Of a DNA stretch of 64,000 nt, positions 42,597-50,564 are shown piece by piece (the first letter of the stretch is position 1; every line of letters begins with the position of its first letter). The stretch covers positions 1-64,000 of the forward strand of contig CANCJV010000008.1 of assembly GCA_947378425.1 (NCBI GenBank), written 5' to 3'. The notes under the pieces were generated by a model. That model did not search any database, had not been told where the DNA came from, and worked only from the letters and a program-made list of their open reading frames with translations. The translations under genes and the position numbers were made by a program. This DNA is from Synechococcaceae cyanobacterium. GTDB lineage: Bacteria; Cyanobacteriota; Cyanobacteriia; PCC-6307; Cyanobiaceae.

Positions 42597-43517
42597 GTGA
42601 ATGTGAATGCTCTTGTCGCCGCCTGCCGTCCCCGACAATGGCCTAAAAATCTGCTGGTCTATGCATCGGCTCTGTTCAGCTTCCGCGCTGATCCCCAAAT
42701 CTGGCTCAGTTCCAGCATCGCTCTGGTGAGCTTCTGTCTTGTCTCCAGTGCCGTCTATCTGGTCAACGACATCATCGATGTCGAAGCTGACCGCGCCCAT
42801 CCGAGCAAGTGCCGGCGGCCGATCGCCTCGGGGGCCCTGCCCATTGCCGCTGCCCTGGTCGCCGCGGCGCTGCTGTTTTGCGCCAGCCTGGCCCTGGCGG
42901 CCAGCATCAGTCAGGGCCTTGCCGGCGTCATCCTGGCCTATGCCCTGATTCAGCTGGCCTATTGCCTGCAGCTCAAGCGGCAACCCCTGCTGGATTTGTT
43001 CTGCATCGCTTCAGGCTTTTTGTTGCGGGCGCTGGCGGGCCTGGTGGCGACAGGGCTTGGCGCCTCACCCTGGTTCCTGCTCACCGTTGGCCTGCTCGCC
43101 CTGTTTCTGGCGGTGGAAAAGCGCAAGGCTGAGCTGCGCATCTCCCTGGAGCGCGGCGTCGTCACCCGCCACGTGTTGATGCGGTATTCCCTGCCCCTGC
43201 TGCAGCGGCTTGAATCGCTGGTGGCCAGCAGCGCTTTCATGGCCTACGCGCTCTGGAGTGCTGGCCCCACCCTCAAGGGAGCGCCCACCAGTTGGATGCT
43301 GCTCACCGTTCCCTTTGTGCTGGTCGGAATTTTCCGTTACCAGCTCCTCAGCGACCCTGAGGAAGCCCAGCGCCGCTCCAGCGCCAATCCCGATCAGTCG
43401 ACGGAAAAGCCCGAAGAGATCCTCCTTGGCGACCGGGGCATCCATCTGACGCTGTTGGGCTGGCTGGTCACCGTGGTTGTGGTAGGGATAGCCCACCGCC
43501 AGGGTTGGTTGGCATGA
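42597..43517 (+). CDS. UbiA-family prenyl-phosphate phosphoribosyltransferase (DPPR synthase-like)
   Basis: 306 residues from a GTG. The start RPRQWPKNLLVYASALFS and the first Asp-rich motif NDIIDVEADRAHPSKCRRPI are those of decaprenyl-phosphate phosphoribosyltransferase (mycobacterial Rv3806c-like), not of quinone or chlorophyll prenyltransferases. About eight membrane helices follow. These enzymes move 5-phosphoribose from PRPP to a polyprenyl phosphate in the cytoplasmic membrane. The four-base overlap with a DprE2-like gene, itself coupled to a DprE1-like gene, strongly supports this reaction as step one of a lipid-linked arabinose pathway. Confidence 0.88.
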   Translation: MNVNALVAACRPRQWPKNLLVYASALFSFRADPQIWLSSSIALVSFCLVSSAVYLVNDIIDVEADRAHPSKCRRPIASGALPIAAALVAAALLFCASLALAASISQGLAGVILAYALIQLAYCLQLKRQPLLDLFCIASGFLLRALAGLVATGLGASPWFLLTVGLLALFLAVEKRKAELRISLERGVVTRHVLMRYSLPLLQRLESLVASSAFMAYALWSAGPTLKGAPTSWMLLTVPFVLVGIFRYQLLSDPEEAQRRSSANPDQSTEKPEEILLGDRGIHLTLLGWLVTVVVVGIAHRQGWLA

Positions 43518-44242
43518 GTCGTTCCCCCATCCACTCGGCCCTGGTGCTGGGCAGTACCAGCGCCGTGGCCATCGCCATCTGCCAGGCCCTGGCACGCCAG
43601 GGCTGTCGCCGCTTCCATCTGGTGGCCCGGAATGCCGTCGCGAATCAGGCCCTGGCCAGCGAGCTGCGTGAACGCTTTGGAGCCGAGGTGTCTTGCGAGC
43701 AGGTGGAGCTGCTGTCCGCCAACCCGAAACCACCGCAGCTGGGGGAGTCGTTTGATCTGTACCTGATCACGGCTGGCTGTCTCGGCGCTGCCGATCAGGC
43801 CCGTCACGAGGTCGAGGAAGCGCTGGCCATCACCGCGGCCAACTACACCGGACTGATCCCGTGGCTCACCGCCATCGTCACGCCGGAGCGCATCCAGAGG
43901 CCCGGTTGCCTCTGGGTCTTCTCCTCCGTCGCCGCAGACCGTGGCCGCCCGTCGAACTACCACTACGGCGCCGCCAAGGCCGGCCTGACACGCTTCTGCG
44001 AGGGCCTGTTGCTGCGCTGCCACGGCACTCCCTTCGCCGTGCGCATTCTCAAGGCGGGCTTCATGGCCACCCCCATGACGATGGGCAAAGCCCCGCCGTT
44101 GCTCTGCGCCAAGCCCGAAACCATCGCCCGTGACCTGCTGCGCTGTCCCCATCGCCGTGGTATCGAATACATCCCTTGGTGGTGGGCGCCCTTGATGCTG
44201 CTGATCCGCCTGCTCCCTCCCGCCCTGGCCGCCAAGCTGTGA
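43514..44242 (+). CDS. dprE2: DprE2-like short-chain dehydrogenase (2'-keto reductase)
   Basis: 242 residues from the ATG at 43514. An atypical SDR nucleotide loop ALVLGSTSAVAIAICQALAR is followed by LYLITAGCLG and the catalytic YHYGAAKAGL. A hydrophobic C-terminal segment (PWWWAPLMLLIRLLP) probably tethers it to the membrane, as in DprE2. The known partner reaction is NADH-dependent reduction of the 2'-keto intermediate made by DprE1, yielding the arabinose epimer. It overlaps both neighbours by four bases (ATGA at 43514, GTGA at 44239). Assignment rests on motifs plus context. Confidence 0.85.
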   Translation: MSRSPIHSALVLGSTSAVAIAICQALARQGCRRFHLVARNAVANQALASELRERFGAEVSCEQVELLSANPKPPQLGESFDLYLITAGCLGAADQARHEVEEALAITAANYTGLIPWLTAIVTPERIQRPGCLWVFSSVAADRGRPSNYHYGAAKAGLTRFCEGLLLRCHGTPFAVRILKAGFMATPMTMGKAPPLLCAKPETIARDLLRCPHRRGIEYIPWWWAPLMLLIRLLPPALAAKL

Positions 44243-45609
44243 CCTCCACCCAGTCCTGCCCGCCGCAGACCCTCACCGGCTGGGGCCGCACCGCCCCCTC
44301 CCTGGCCCAGGTCTGCCAGCCCAGCTCCCTGGAGCAGATCCAGGCGCTGATTGAGACCGCCAGCCCCTCCAGCCTGATTCCCCGGGGCCTGGGCCGCGCC
44401 TATGGCAATCCGGCCCAATGTGCCGGGGGTACCGTGCTGGATCTGGCTGCCTTTGACCGGATCGACCTGGACCCCAGCAGCGGCACGGTGACGGCCGGAG
44501 CTGGCGTGAGCCTGGATGCGCTGTTGCGTGCTCTGGTGCCCGCTGGCTTTTTTCTGCCCGTGACACCAGGCACCCGCAACGTGACCGTGGGAGGCGCCAT
44601 GGCGGCGGATGTCCACGGCAAGAACCACCACGGTGAGGGCAGCTTCGCCAGCCACGTGCTTCGCCTGCAGCTGGTGGACGGCCAAGGCCTGCTGCGGGAA
44701 CTCAACCCCAGTGACCCTGCCAGCGCCGCCGCCTTCTGGGCCAGCGCCGGCGGCATGGGCCTGACCGGCGTGATCACAGAAGTCAGTTTCCGGTTGATCC
44801 CGATCGAAACCTCCCTGATCAGCGTCGACACGGACCGCTTCGGCGACCTGGACAGCCTGATGGCCGCAATGGTGGAGGCCGATACCCGCTACCGCTACAG
44901 CGTGGCCTGGGTGGACAGCCTGCACCCGGCCGGCCGTGGGGTTCTCACCTGCGGTGACCACGCCAGCCTCGAGCAACTGCGCCGGCAGGCCCCGGAACTG
45001 GCCGACGATCCGCTCGCCTATGACCCCAGGGCCCTGGCCTCAGCTCCCCCGTTTCTGCCCGGTGGCCTGCTCAACACCTGGACCGTGCGGGCCTTCAACG
45101 AAACCTGGTTCCGCAAGGCGCCGAAGCACCGAGTCGGCGAACTGCAGGCGATCGGCCCCTACTTCCATCCCCTCGATGGCGTGGGCGATTGGAACCGCAT
45201 CTATGGACCCGCTGGCTTCCTCCAGTACCAGTTCGCCATACCCGACAGCGCCTCCCAGCTTGTAGGCGAAACCCTGGCAGCGTTACGCAAGATCGGCGCC
45301 CCCAGTTTCCTGACGGTGCTCAAGCGGTTTGGGCCCGCCAATCCAGGCCCCCTCTCTTTTCCGATGCCCGGTTGGACCCTGGCCGCCGATGTCTCCGCCG
45401 CCGTGCCCGGATTGTTCGAGCAGCTGGACCAGTTGGACGAGGCCGTGGCGGCGGCGGGCGGACGGCTTTACCTGGCCAAGGATTCCCGCCAATCGGCCGC
45501 CATGCTGGAGCGCAGCTATCCACGCCTGGCGGAATGGCGCGAGCAGCGGGCCCTGCTGGATCCCCGCGGGGTGTTCAGCTCGGACCTGTCCCGCCGGGTG
45601 CAACTCTGA
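44239..45609 (+). CDS. dprE1: DprE1-like FAD-dependent decaprenylphosphoryl-ribose 2'-oxidase
   Basis: 456 residues from a GTG at 44239. The PCMH/VAO-type FAD domain shows LIPRGLGRAYGNPAQCAGGT, VTPGTRNVTVGGAMAADVHG and KNHHGEGSFASHVLRLQLVD; the DVHGKNHH segment is the DprE1 signature. The C-terminal substrate domain ends in GGRLYLAKDSRQSAAM and LDPRGVFSSDLSRR, as in this family. DprE1 oxidises the 2'-hydroxyl of polyprenylphosphoryl-ribose, and with DprE2 forms the 2'-epimerase. In mycobacteria dprE1 and dprE2 are also adjacent; here the order is dprE2-dprE1. Confidence 0.92.
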   Translation: MTSTQSCPPQTLTGWGRTAPSLAQVCQPSSLEQIQALIETASPSSLIPRGLGRAYGNPAQCAGGTVLDLAAFDRIDLDPSSGTVTAGAGVSLDALLRALVPAGFFLPVTPGTRNVTVGGAMAADVHGKNHHGEGSFASHVLRLQLVDGQGLLRELNPSDPASAAAFWASAGGMGLTGVITEVSFRLIPIETSLISVDTDRFGDLDSLMAAMVEADTRYRYSVAWVDSLHPAGRGVLTCGDHASLEQLRRQAPELADDPLAYDPRALASAPPFLPGGLLNTWTVRAFNETWFRKAPKHRVGELQAIGPYFHPLDGVGDWNRIYGPAGFLQYQFAIPDSASQLVGETLAALRKIGAPSFLTVLKRFGPANPGPLSFPMPGWTLAADVSAAVPGLFEQLDQLDEAVAAAGGRLYLAKDSRQSAAMLERSYPRLAEWREQRALLDPRGVFSSDLSRRVQL

Positions 45610-45623
45610 TTTCCGCTTCTGTG

Positions 45624-46562
45624 ATGAAACTCTTCCTTCCCGGCGGCGCCGGCCTCGTGGGCCTCAACCTGATCGCCACCCTGCAGCAACACCATCCAGA
45701 TTGGCAACTGATCGTGGTGGACAAGAAGGCCGAAGCCCTGGAGGCTGGCCGAAAGTTGTTCCCGGCTGTTCAGTTTGTCCGTGAAGACCTCACCGACAGC
45801 AGCGGTACCAGCTGGCCCCGGCTGCTGGAGGGTTGTGATGCATGCGTCATGCTGCAGGCTGAGATCGGCAACACCGATCCCAGCCAGTTTGAGCGCAACA
45901 ACATCACCACGACCGAAGTCGTTCTGAGAGAACTGCAGCGCTGCCAGATTCCCCGGCTGGTGCATATCAGCAGTTCGGTGGTCAACTCCGTGGCCACGGA
46001 CCTCTACACCACCACCAAACGGCGCCAGGAGCAGCTGGTGCTGCGCGAATGGCCCGACGCCGTGGTGCTGAGGCCCACCCTGATGTTCGGTTGGTTTGAT
46101 CGCAAACATCTGGGTTGGCTGGCGCGTTTCATGCAGAAGTTGCCGGTTTTTCCAATTCCAGGCTCCGGCCGCTTCATCCGCCAGCCACTCTATGTGGGCG
46201 ATTTCTGTCGGGTGATTCAGAGCTGCCTGGAAAACCCTGCGCTGACGGGCTGCTACGACATCACCGGCACCGAACGGGTGAGCTACATCAGCTTGATGCG
46301 CCAACTCCGTGATGCAGTGGGTGCCAAACCCTGGATCATCCATCTGCCGATCCCCCTGTTTGGATTTCTGCTACAGCTCTGGGCACTGATCAGCCGCAAG
46401 CCGGCCTTCACCAAAGACCAGCTCCAAGCCCTCACCGCAGGCGATGAATTTGAGGTGATTGACTGGCCAGGAATCTTCGACGTCCGGCCCACTTCCCTGG
46501 CCGATGCCCTGCGGATCACCTACCGCGATCCCAGGTTTTCCTCCGTGGCGATGCACTTCTGA
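45624..46562 (+). CDS. NAD-dependent sugar epimerase/dehydratase-type protein
   Basis: 312 residues. An extended-SDR fold with MKLFLPGGAGLVGLNLIATL, then VHISSSVVNS and a Tyr-x-x-x-Lys equivalent in DLYTTTKRRQEQL. VVLRPTLMFGWFDRKHLGWL is typical of this group. The substrate could be a nucleotide-sugar or a lipid-linked sugar; nothing in the sequence settles it. The gene lies 14 bases after dprE1 on the same strand, so it probably works in the same glycan pathway. An AT-rich gap of ~155 bases follows. Confidence 0.82.
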   Translation: MKLFLPGGAGLVGLNLIATLQQHHPDWQLIVVDKKAEALEAGRKLFPAVQFVREDLTDSSGTSWPRLLEGCDACVMLQAEIGNTDPSQFERNNITTTEVVLRELQRCQIPRLVHISSSVVNSVATDLYTTTKRRQEQLVLREWPDAVVLRPTLMFGWFDRKHLGWLARFMQKLPVFPIPGSGRFIRQPLYVGDFCRVIQSCLENPALTGCYDITGTERVSYISLMRQLRDAVGAKPWIIHLPIPLFGFLLQLWALISRKPAFTKDQLQALTAGDEFEVIDWPGIFDVRPTSLADALRITYRDPRFSSVAMHF

Positions 46563-46718
46563 TGAAGACATCAAATTAAACATAAATCCCCCATGCGACC
46601 ATCACCACTGGCAACAAGTCAAACAGCAAACTGCGAGGGCCCAGGATCGCTTGCTTGAGAAGGAATCGCACATTTATACTAACAATGACAATTAAAAACA
46701 TCGCTAGATGACCGCATA

Positions 46719-48143
46719 ATGAAAAAACCAAGCCTCCGCACAGCAAAACACTTGAACAATAGCAACCACAGAGTTACCGCCGCAAGTTCGCTTTTTATAA
46801 TCGCATTAATGCTGGCTCCGATCATGGATACACTAATAAGGATAGCAAGAAGAGCGCGAATGCAGTGGCTGAATCCAGTGCTCTATGGTGACAGCTGGAC
46901 ATTTGTACTTCGAGACAATGAGAGACCAATCCAATGGATACTCTCGCAGCATAATGAGCACAGGATAGTCTGGGCAAGAATAGCCACTATCATTGAAACC
47001 GATATCTTCAAAATTCCTCCCACATCTACTTTTATCGCACTGAGCCTTGCGCTTACACTTATAAATATTTACCTTCTTTTCCTTGTCTGCAAATCAGTAC
47101 AGAGACAAGCCACAAAGCTTATCCTTCTTTGGCTTACCTGTACTCTTCTGCTAATAAATCCATGGCAGTGGCTGAACTTCTTTTGGGAATTTCAAACGCC
47201 TTGGATTTTCTCAAACACACTAGTCCTGGCCACAACGTTACTGCTATACAAATACAGCGAAGCATCATCTTTCTGGAAAAAAATTATAGCGCTCTTACTA
47301 TTGCTTGTGCCGTGGATTGCAATCTACAACTCAGGACAGGGCCTCGCAATCTCCATTAGCTTAATAGCGGTAACCCTGCTTATCTCGAGAGCCCTGTTCT
47401 ACTTGAGCCTATCTTCGAGCATTTTTGCAGCAACGATATATTTTTGGGCACTCCATTATGTCAAACCATCTCACCATCCAAGCATTCATTTTGACATCAA
47501 ATTCTTTGCAGCCGAATTACTTGGCGGCAATTGGACTGGGCTCGGCGCCATTATAGTTGGTTTATCATTTTACTTAGCAATGAACAAATCCTTACACGTT
47601 TTCACTAAGCAACTTTTAGTGCAATCCCCTTATTTATTGTTCCCTGCCATTTTCTCGGTTTCATTTGTGGCAATGAATACCTTATCCAGGTCGGGCTTTG
47701 GGCTACAGCAAGCATACTCATCTCACTACGTATCCCATACGCTAATGACGGCAATATCTCTTATCCTGGCTACGGCCTATTCTATAGAAAAAGGAGCCAG
47801 CAAATATGATTCACTTTCGTGCTGGACAAAAAAGCAATTCCTACTACTCAGCACTTTTATCTTGTTTGCAGAATTTTTATTATCAAGCCACGGCTATCTT
47901 GGCGAGTGGCAGAATGGAGGGCAGTTTTATATCAAAAACTATTTATCATTTCGCTGCGAAGCAGCCAAGTCCGTGTACCCCGAGCTCCCTTTCAGCATGC
48001 AATCAAGTTGCACTACAGATCAAAAGTGGCCTGAACAGGCCAAGCGATATGATTACCACCTAGGCAAGCTCCCAATCAAGCCGCTGGGGTGGCATCTTGA
48101 CGCAGGGAAGCTAACAGAATCAATCAAAATGACAAACCAATGA
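46719..48143 (+). CDS. Polytopic membrane protein, candidate GT-C glycosyltransferase
   Basis: 474 residues with about ten membrane helices (for example FIALSLALTLINIYLLFLVC, LLLLVPWIAIY). Acidic and basic residues cluster in the first outer loop (YGDSWTFVLRDNERPI, then SQHNEHRIVWARI), as in GT-C enzymes that use polyprenyl-phosphate sugars. A C-terminal non-membrane domain carries cysteines (FRCEAAK, SSCTTD). The gene is distinctly AT-rich compared with its neighbours, suggesting separate acquisition. Its place in a lipid-linked-arabinose operon suggests it transfers that sugar. This is inference; there is no proven motif for arabinofuranosyltransfer. Confidence 0.65.
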   Translation: MKKPSLRTAKHLNNSNHRVTAASSLFIIALMLAPIMDTLIRIARRARMQWLNPVLYGDSWTFVLRDNERPIQWILSQHNEHRIVWARIATIIETDIFKIPPTSTFIALSLALTLINIYLLFLVCKSVQRQATKLILLWLTCTLLLINPWQWLNFFWEFQTPWIFSNTLVLATTLLLYKYSEASSFWKKIIALLLLLVPWIAIYNSGQGLAISISLIAVTLLISRALFYLSLSSSIFAATIYFWALHYVKPSHHPSIHFDIKFFAAELLGGNWTGLGAIIVGLSFYLAMNKSLHVFTKQLLVQSPYLLFPAIFSVSFVAMNTLSRSGFGLQQAYSSHYVSHTLMTAISLILATAYSIEKGASKYDSLSCWTKKQFLLLSTFILFAEFLLSSHGYLGEWQNGGQFYIKNYLSFRCEAAKSVYPELPFSMQSSCTTDQKWPEQAKRYDYHLGKLPIKPLGWHLDAGKLTESIKMTNQ

Positions 48144-49468
48144 TCCTCAATTATGTTAACTGCATGACTTTTGCTCCACATAACTCAATTGCCGTGATCG
48201 GCGGCGGCCCCATGGGCCTAGCCATCGCCTACCAGCTGGCTTTGGAAGGTTGCAGGCCCGTGCTGCTGGAAGCCGACGACCGCCTCGGTGGCATGGCGGC
48301 CAGCTTCGATTTCGCCGGGGTGCCAATCGAGCGTTATTACCACTTCCATTGTCTCAGTGATCAAGCCTTCTTTGAGCTTCTGGAAGAACTCAATCTAAGC
48401 CAACTTGTGCGCTGGAAGCAAACAGCCATGGGCTTCTTTCTTGATGGTCGCCTCTACCCCTGGGGATCGGCCGGTTCAGTCCTGAAGCTGCGGCGCTTGC
48501 CCCTGCTCTCGCGCCTACGCTATCTGCTCCATGCCGCCCGCTGCCTCAGCCTGCGGGACTGGCGCCATCTCGATGGCATCCCTGCCACCACCTGGCTCCG
48601 CACCTGGCTGGGACGCCAAGGCTATGAGGTGCTGTGGGCCAAGTTGTTTGCCTACAAGTTCTACCAATACACCGACAGCCTCTCGGCTGCCTGGATCTGG
48701 AGCCGTATACGCCGCATCGGCCAATCCCGCCGCTGGCTGAAAGAAACCCTGGGCTATCTGGAGGGGGGCTCAGAACACTGGATTGAAGCCATTGAATCTC
48801 GGATCCGCGAGCTTGGAGGCGAGATTCGTCTCTCCAGCCCCGTCGGCGCCATCGAGCACAGCGATCAGGGCGCCCGCATCAGCAGCCCCCGGGGTTCTGA
48901 ACACTTCGATGCCGTGATCTCCACCGTGCCGTTGCCGCTCGTGGCCCCGATGCTGCGCGCTGGAGGACAGGATCCAGCCCTGATTGCTGCCTACGAAGCT
49001 CAGCTGTCGGTGGCCTGTGCCTGCGTGGTGCTGCAGACCAGACTGCCAATCACTGCCAATTTCTGGACAAATGTCAATGACAGCCGCTTTGCCATACCCG
49101 GCATCATTGAGATGAGCAATCTGCGACCGATCACGCCGCACATCACCTATGTGCCCTTCTATATGCCGGCTGATCATCCCGATTACGGCCGTCCAAACGA
49201 TGCCTTCATCGCCGATTCGATCGCCTGCATGAAAGCCATCAATCCCAGTCTTGAGGATAGCGATATCCTGGCCAGCCAATGCAGCCGCTACCGTTATGCC
49301 CAACCCGTGTGTGGCACCCATTTTCTCGATAGTCTGCCCCCATTGAATCCAATCGCCAACGTCTGGATCGCCGACACCACGGTGTATTACCCCGAAGATC
49401 GCGGTATTTCCGAAAGCGTGGGCTTTGGCCGGAATCTGGCTCGCCAAGTAGCCGGTAGTCTCCGATGA
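48140..49468 (+). CDS. FAD/NAD-dependent oxidoreductase, UDP-galactopyranose mutase/amine oxidase-like
   Basis: 442 residues from the ATG at 48140 (an ATG at 48164 is possible). The flavin site is SIAVIGGGPMGLAIAYQLAL, then VLLEADDRLGGMAASFDFAG and ERYYHFHCLSDQAF. The C-terminal part has NVWIADTTVYYPEDRGISES near the FAD. Proteins like this sit in many polysaccharide clusters and resemble UDP-galactopyranose mutases, but substrate specificity differs. The start overlaps the preceding gene by four bases, the stop overlaps gtrA. Composition returns to high GC within the first 20 codons, marking the edge of the AT-rich insert. Confidence 0.82.
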   Translation: MILNYVNCMTFAPHNSIAVIGGGPMGLAIAYQLALEGCRPVLLEADDRLGGMAASFDFAGVPIERYYHFHCLSDQAFFELLEELNLSQLVRWKQTAMGFFLDGRLYPWGSAGSVLKLRRLPLLSRLRYLLHAARCLSLRDWRHLDGIPATTWLRTWLGRQGYEVLWAKLFAYKFYQYTDSLSAAWIWSRIRRIGQSRRWLKETLGYLEGGSEHWIEAIESRIRELGGEIRLSSPVGAIEHSDQGARISSPRGSEHFDAVISTVPLPLVAPMLRAGGQDPALIAAYEAQLSVACACVVLQTRLPITANFWTNVNDSRFAIPGIIEMSNLRPITPHITYVPFYMPADHPDYGRPNDAFIADSIACMKAINPSLEDSDILASQCSRYRYAQPVCGTHFLDSLPPLNPIANVWIADTTVYYPEDRGISESVGFGRNLARQVAGSLR

Positions 49469-49884
49469 GCCAGCCCGCGCAGTCTCAGCGCCGCGAATTC
49501 AGCCTATTTCTGCTGACCGGTGGGGTGGCTGCCTTGGTCAATGTGGTGAGTCGGATCGGCTTTTCCACCGTGGTGCGTTTTGAGCTGGCGGTGTTGCTTG
49601 CCTACGGCATCGGCATGTTGACAGCCTATGTATTGGCGCGCCGATTTGTTTTTCTCAACAGCCGCACCAGCATCCGTCGCTCATTCGCAGCCTTCGCCCT
49701 AGTGAATCTGTTTGCCGTGCTGCAGACCTGGCTGGTGAGCGTTGGCCTGCGCAACTGGCTCTTACCTCTTCTGGGCATCGTGGTGTTCAGGGATCTGCTC
49801 GCCCATGGCATCGGCGTCGCCGTGCCGGTTGTAAGCAGCTATTTCGGCCACAAACACATCTCCTTCAAGGATCGCGACCGGTGA
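49465..49884 (+). CDS. GtrA-family small membrane protein
   Basis: 139 residues with four predicted helices: FLLTGGVAALVNVVSRIGF, LAVLLAYGIGMLTAYVLARR, FAAFALVNLFAVLQTWLV and LLAHGIGVAVPVVSSYFGHK. The FKDRDR tail and HKHISF are typical of GtrA. Family members are thought to flip polyprenyl-phosphate sugars or anchor partners; in mycobacteria a GtrA protein (Rv3789) sits beside dprE1/dprE2. The same association here supports a role with lipid-linked arabinose. It is translationally coupled on both sides. Confidence 0.9.
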   Translation: MSQPAQSQRREFSLFLLTGGVAALVNVVSRIGFSTVVRFELAVLLAYGIGMLTAYVLARRFVFLNSRTSIRRSFAAFALVNLFAVLQTWLVSVGLRNWLLPLLGIVVFRDLLAHGIGVAVPVVSSYFGHKHISFKDRDR

Positions 49885-50564
49885 CGACCGTTGCCGCCTT
49901 CGACTTCGATGGCACTCTGCTGCAAGGTGATTGCCTGCTGCTGTTCCACAGGCTGCTGAAGGGTCGCGCTGCAGTGGTGCTGGACTGGCTGCCCCTGCTG
50001 CCGGCTTGGCTCGCCTGGAAATCCGGCTACCGCAGCACGGCTTGGTTCAAACAGCACTATCTGTGCGCCATCATTGCCAGCACCGATGTGCAGAAGCGAC
50101 AGCATGTTCTTGAAGTTGAGCTACCTCAGCTCCTGCTGCACCGGCTGCGCCCGGAAGCCGTGGCCAGACTTCGCTGGCACAGAGCACAAGGCCATCAGTT
50201 GGTGATTGTGTCCGCTTCGCCGCGGGAACTGATCAACCGAGTCGCCCAGGAGCTGCAGACCGAACTGATCGCCACGGAAACCAGCCCCCTCTGTGGCGAT
50301 CTGCCAGATCGGCCCCTGCAGCTCACGTCGGCCAACTGCAAAGGCGCGGAGAAGGTGCGGCGGCTGGAGGCCTGGCTGGGCCAGCCCCTGAGCGAGTTTG
50401 AGCTGCATGCCTATGGCGACAGCAAGGGGGATCGCGAACTGCTGCAGGCTGCCGACCACCCTCACTGGCGCCAGTTCACTGCCGAGACTCAGGCCTACCC
50501 ACCGGGCCGCTGCCATCCCCGTGGCTGGATTGCCTTGCTGGGACTAGGAGCCTGTCGCGCATAG
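49881..50564 (+). CDS. HAD-IB family phosphatase
   Basis: 227 residues from a GTG. HAD motif I is AAFDFDGTLLQGD, motif II is VIVSASPRELINRV, and the motif III/IV region is KGAEKVRRL and AYGDSKGDRELLQAADH. The dephosphorylation of phosphoribosyl-phosphoprenol is the one step of the arabinose pathway otherwise missing from this operon. In some bacteria an HAD domain is fused to the UbiA enzyme, so this is the natural candidate. The last few codons overlap the left end of the IS1182-family element, so the original C-terminus may have been replaced. Confidence 0.85.
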   Translation: MTTVAAFDFDGTLLQGDCLLLFHRLLKGRAAVVLDWLPLLPAWLAWKSGYRSTAWFKQHYLCAIIASTDVQKRQHVLEVELPQLLLHRLRPEAVARLRWHRAQGHQLVIVSASPRELINRVAQELQTELIATETSPLCGDLPDRPLQLTSANCKGAEKVRRLEAWLGQPLSEFELHAYGDSKGDRELLQAADHPHWRQFTAETQAYPPGRCHPRGWIALLGLGACRA

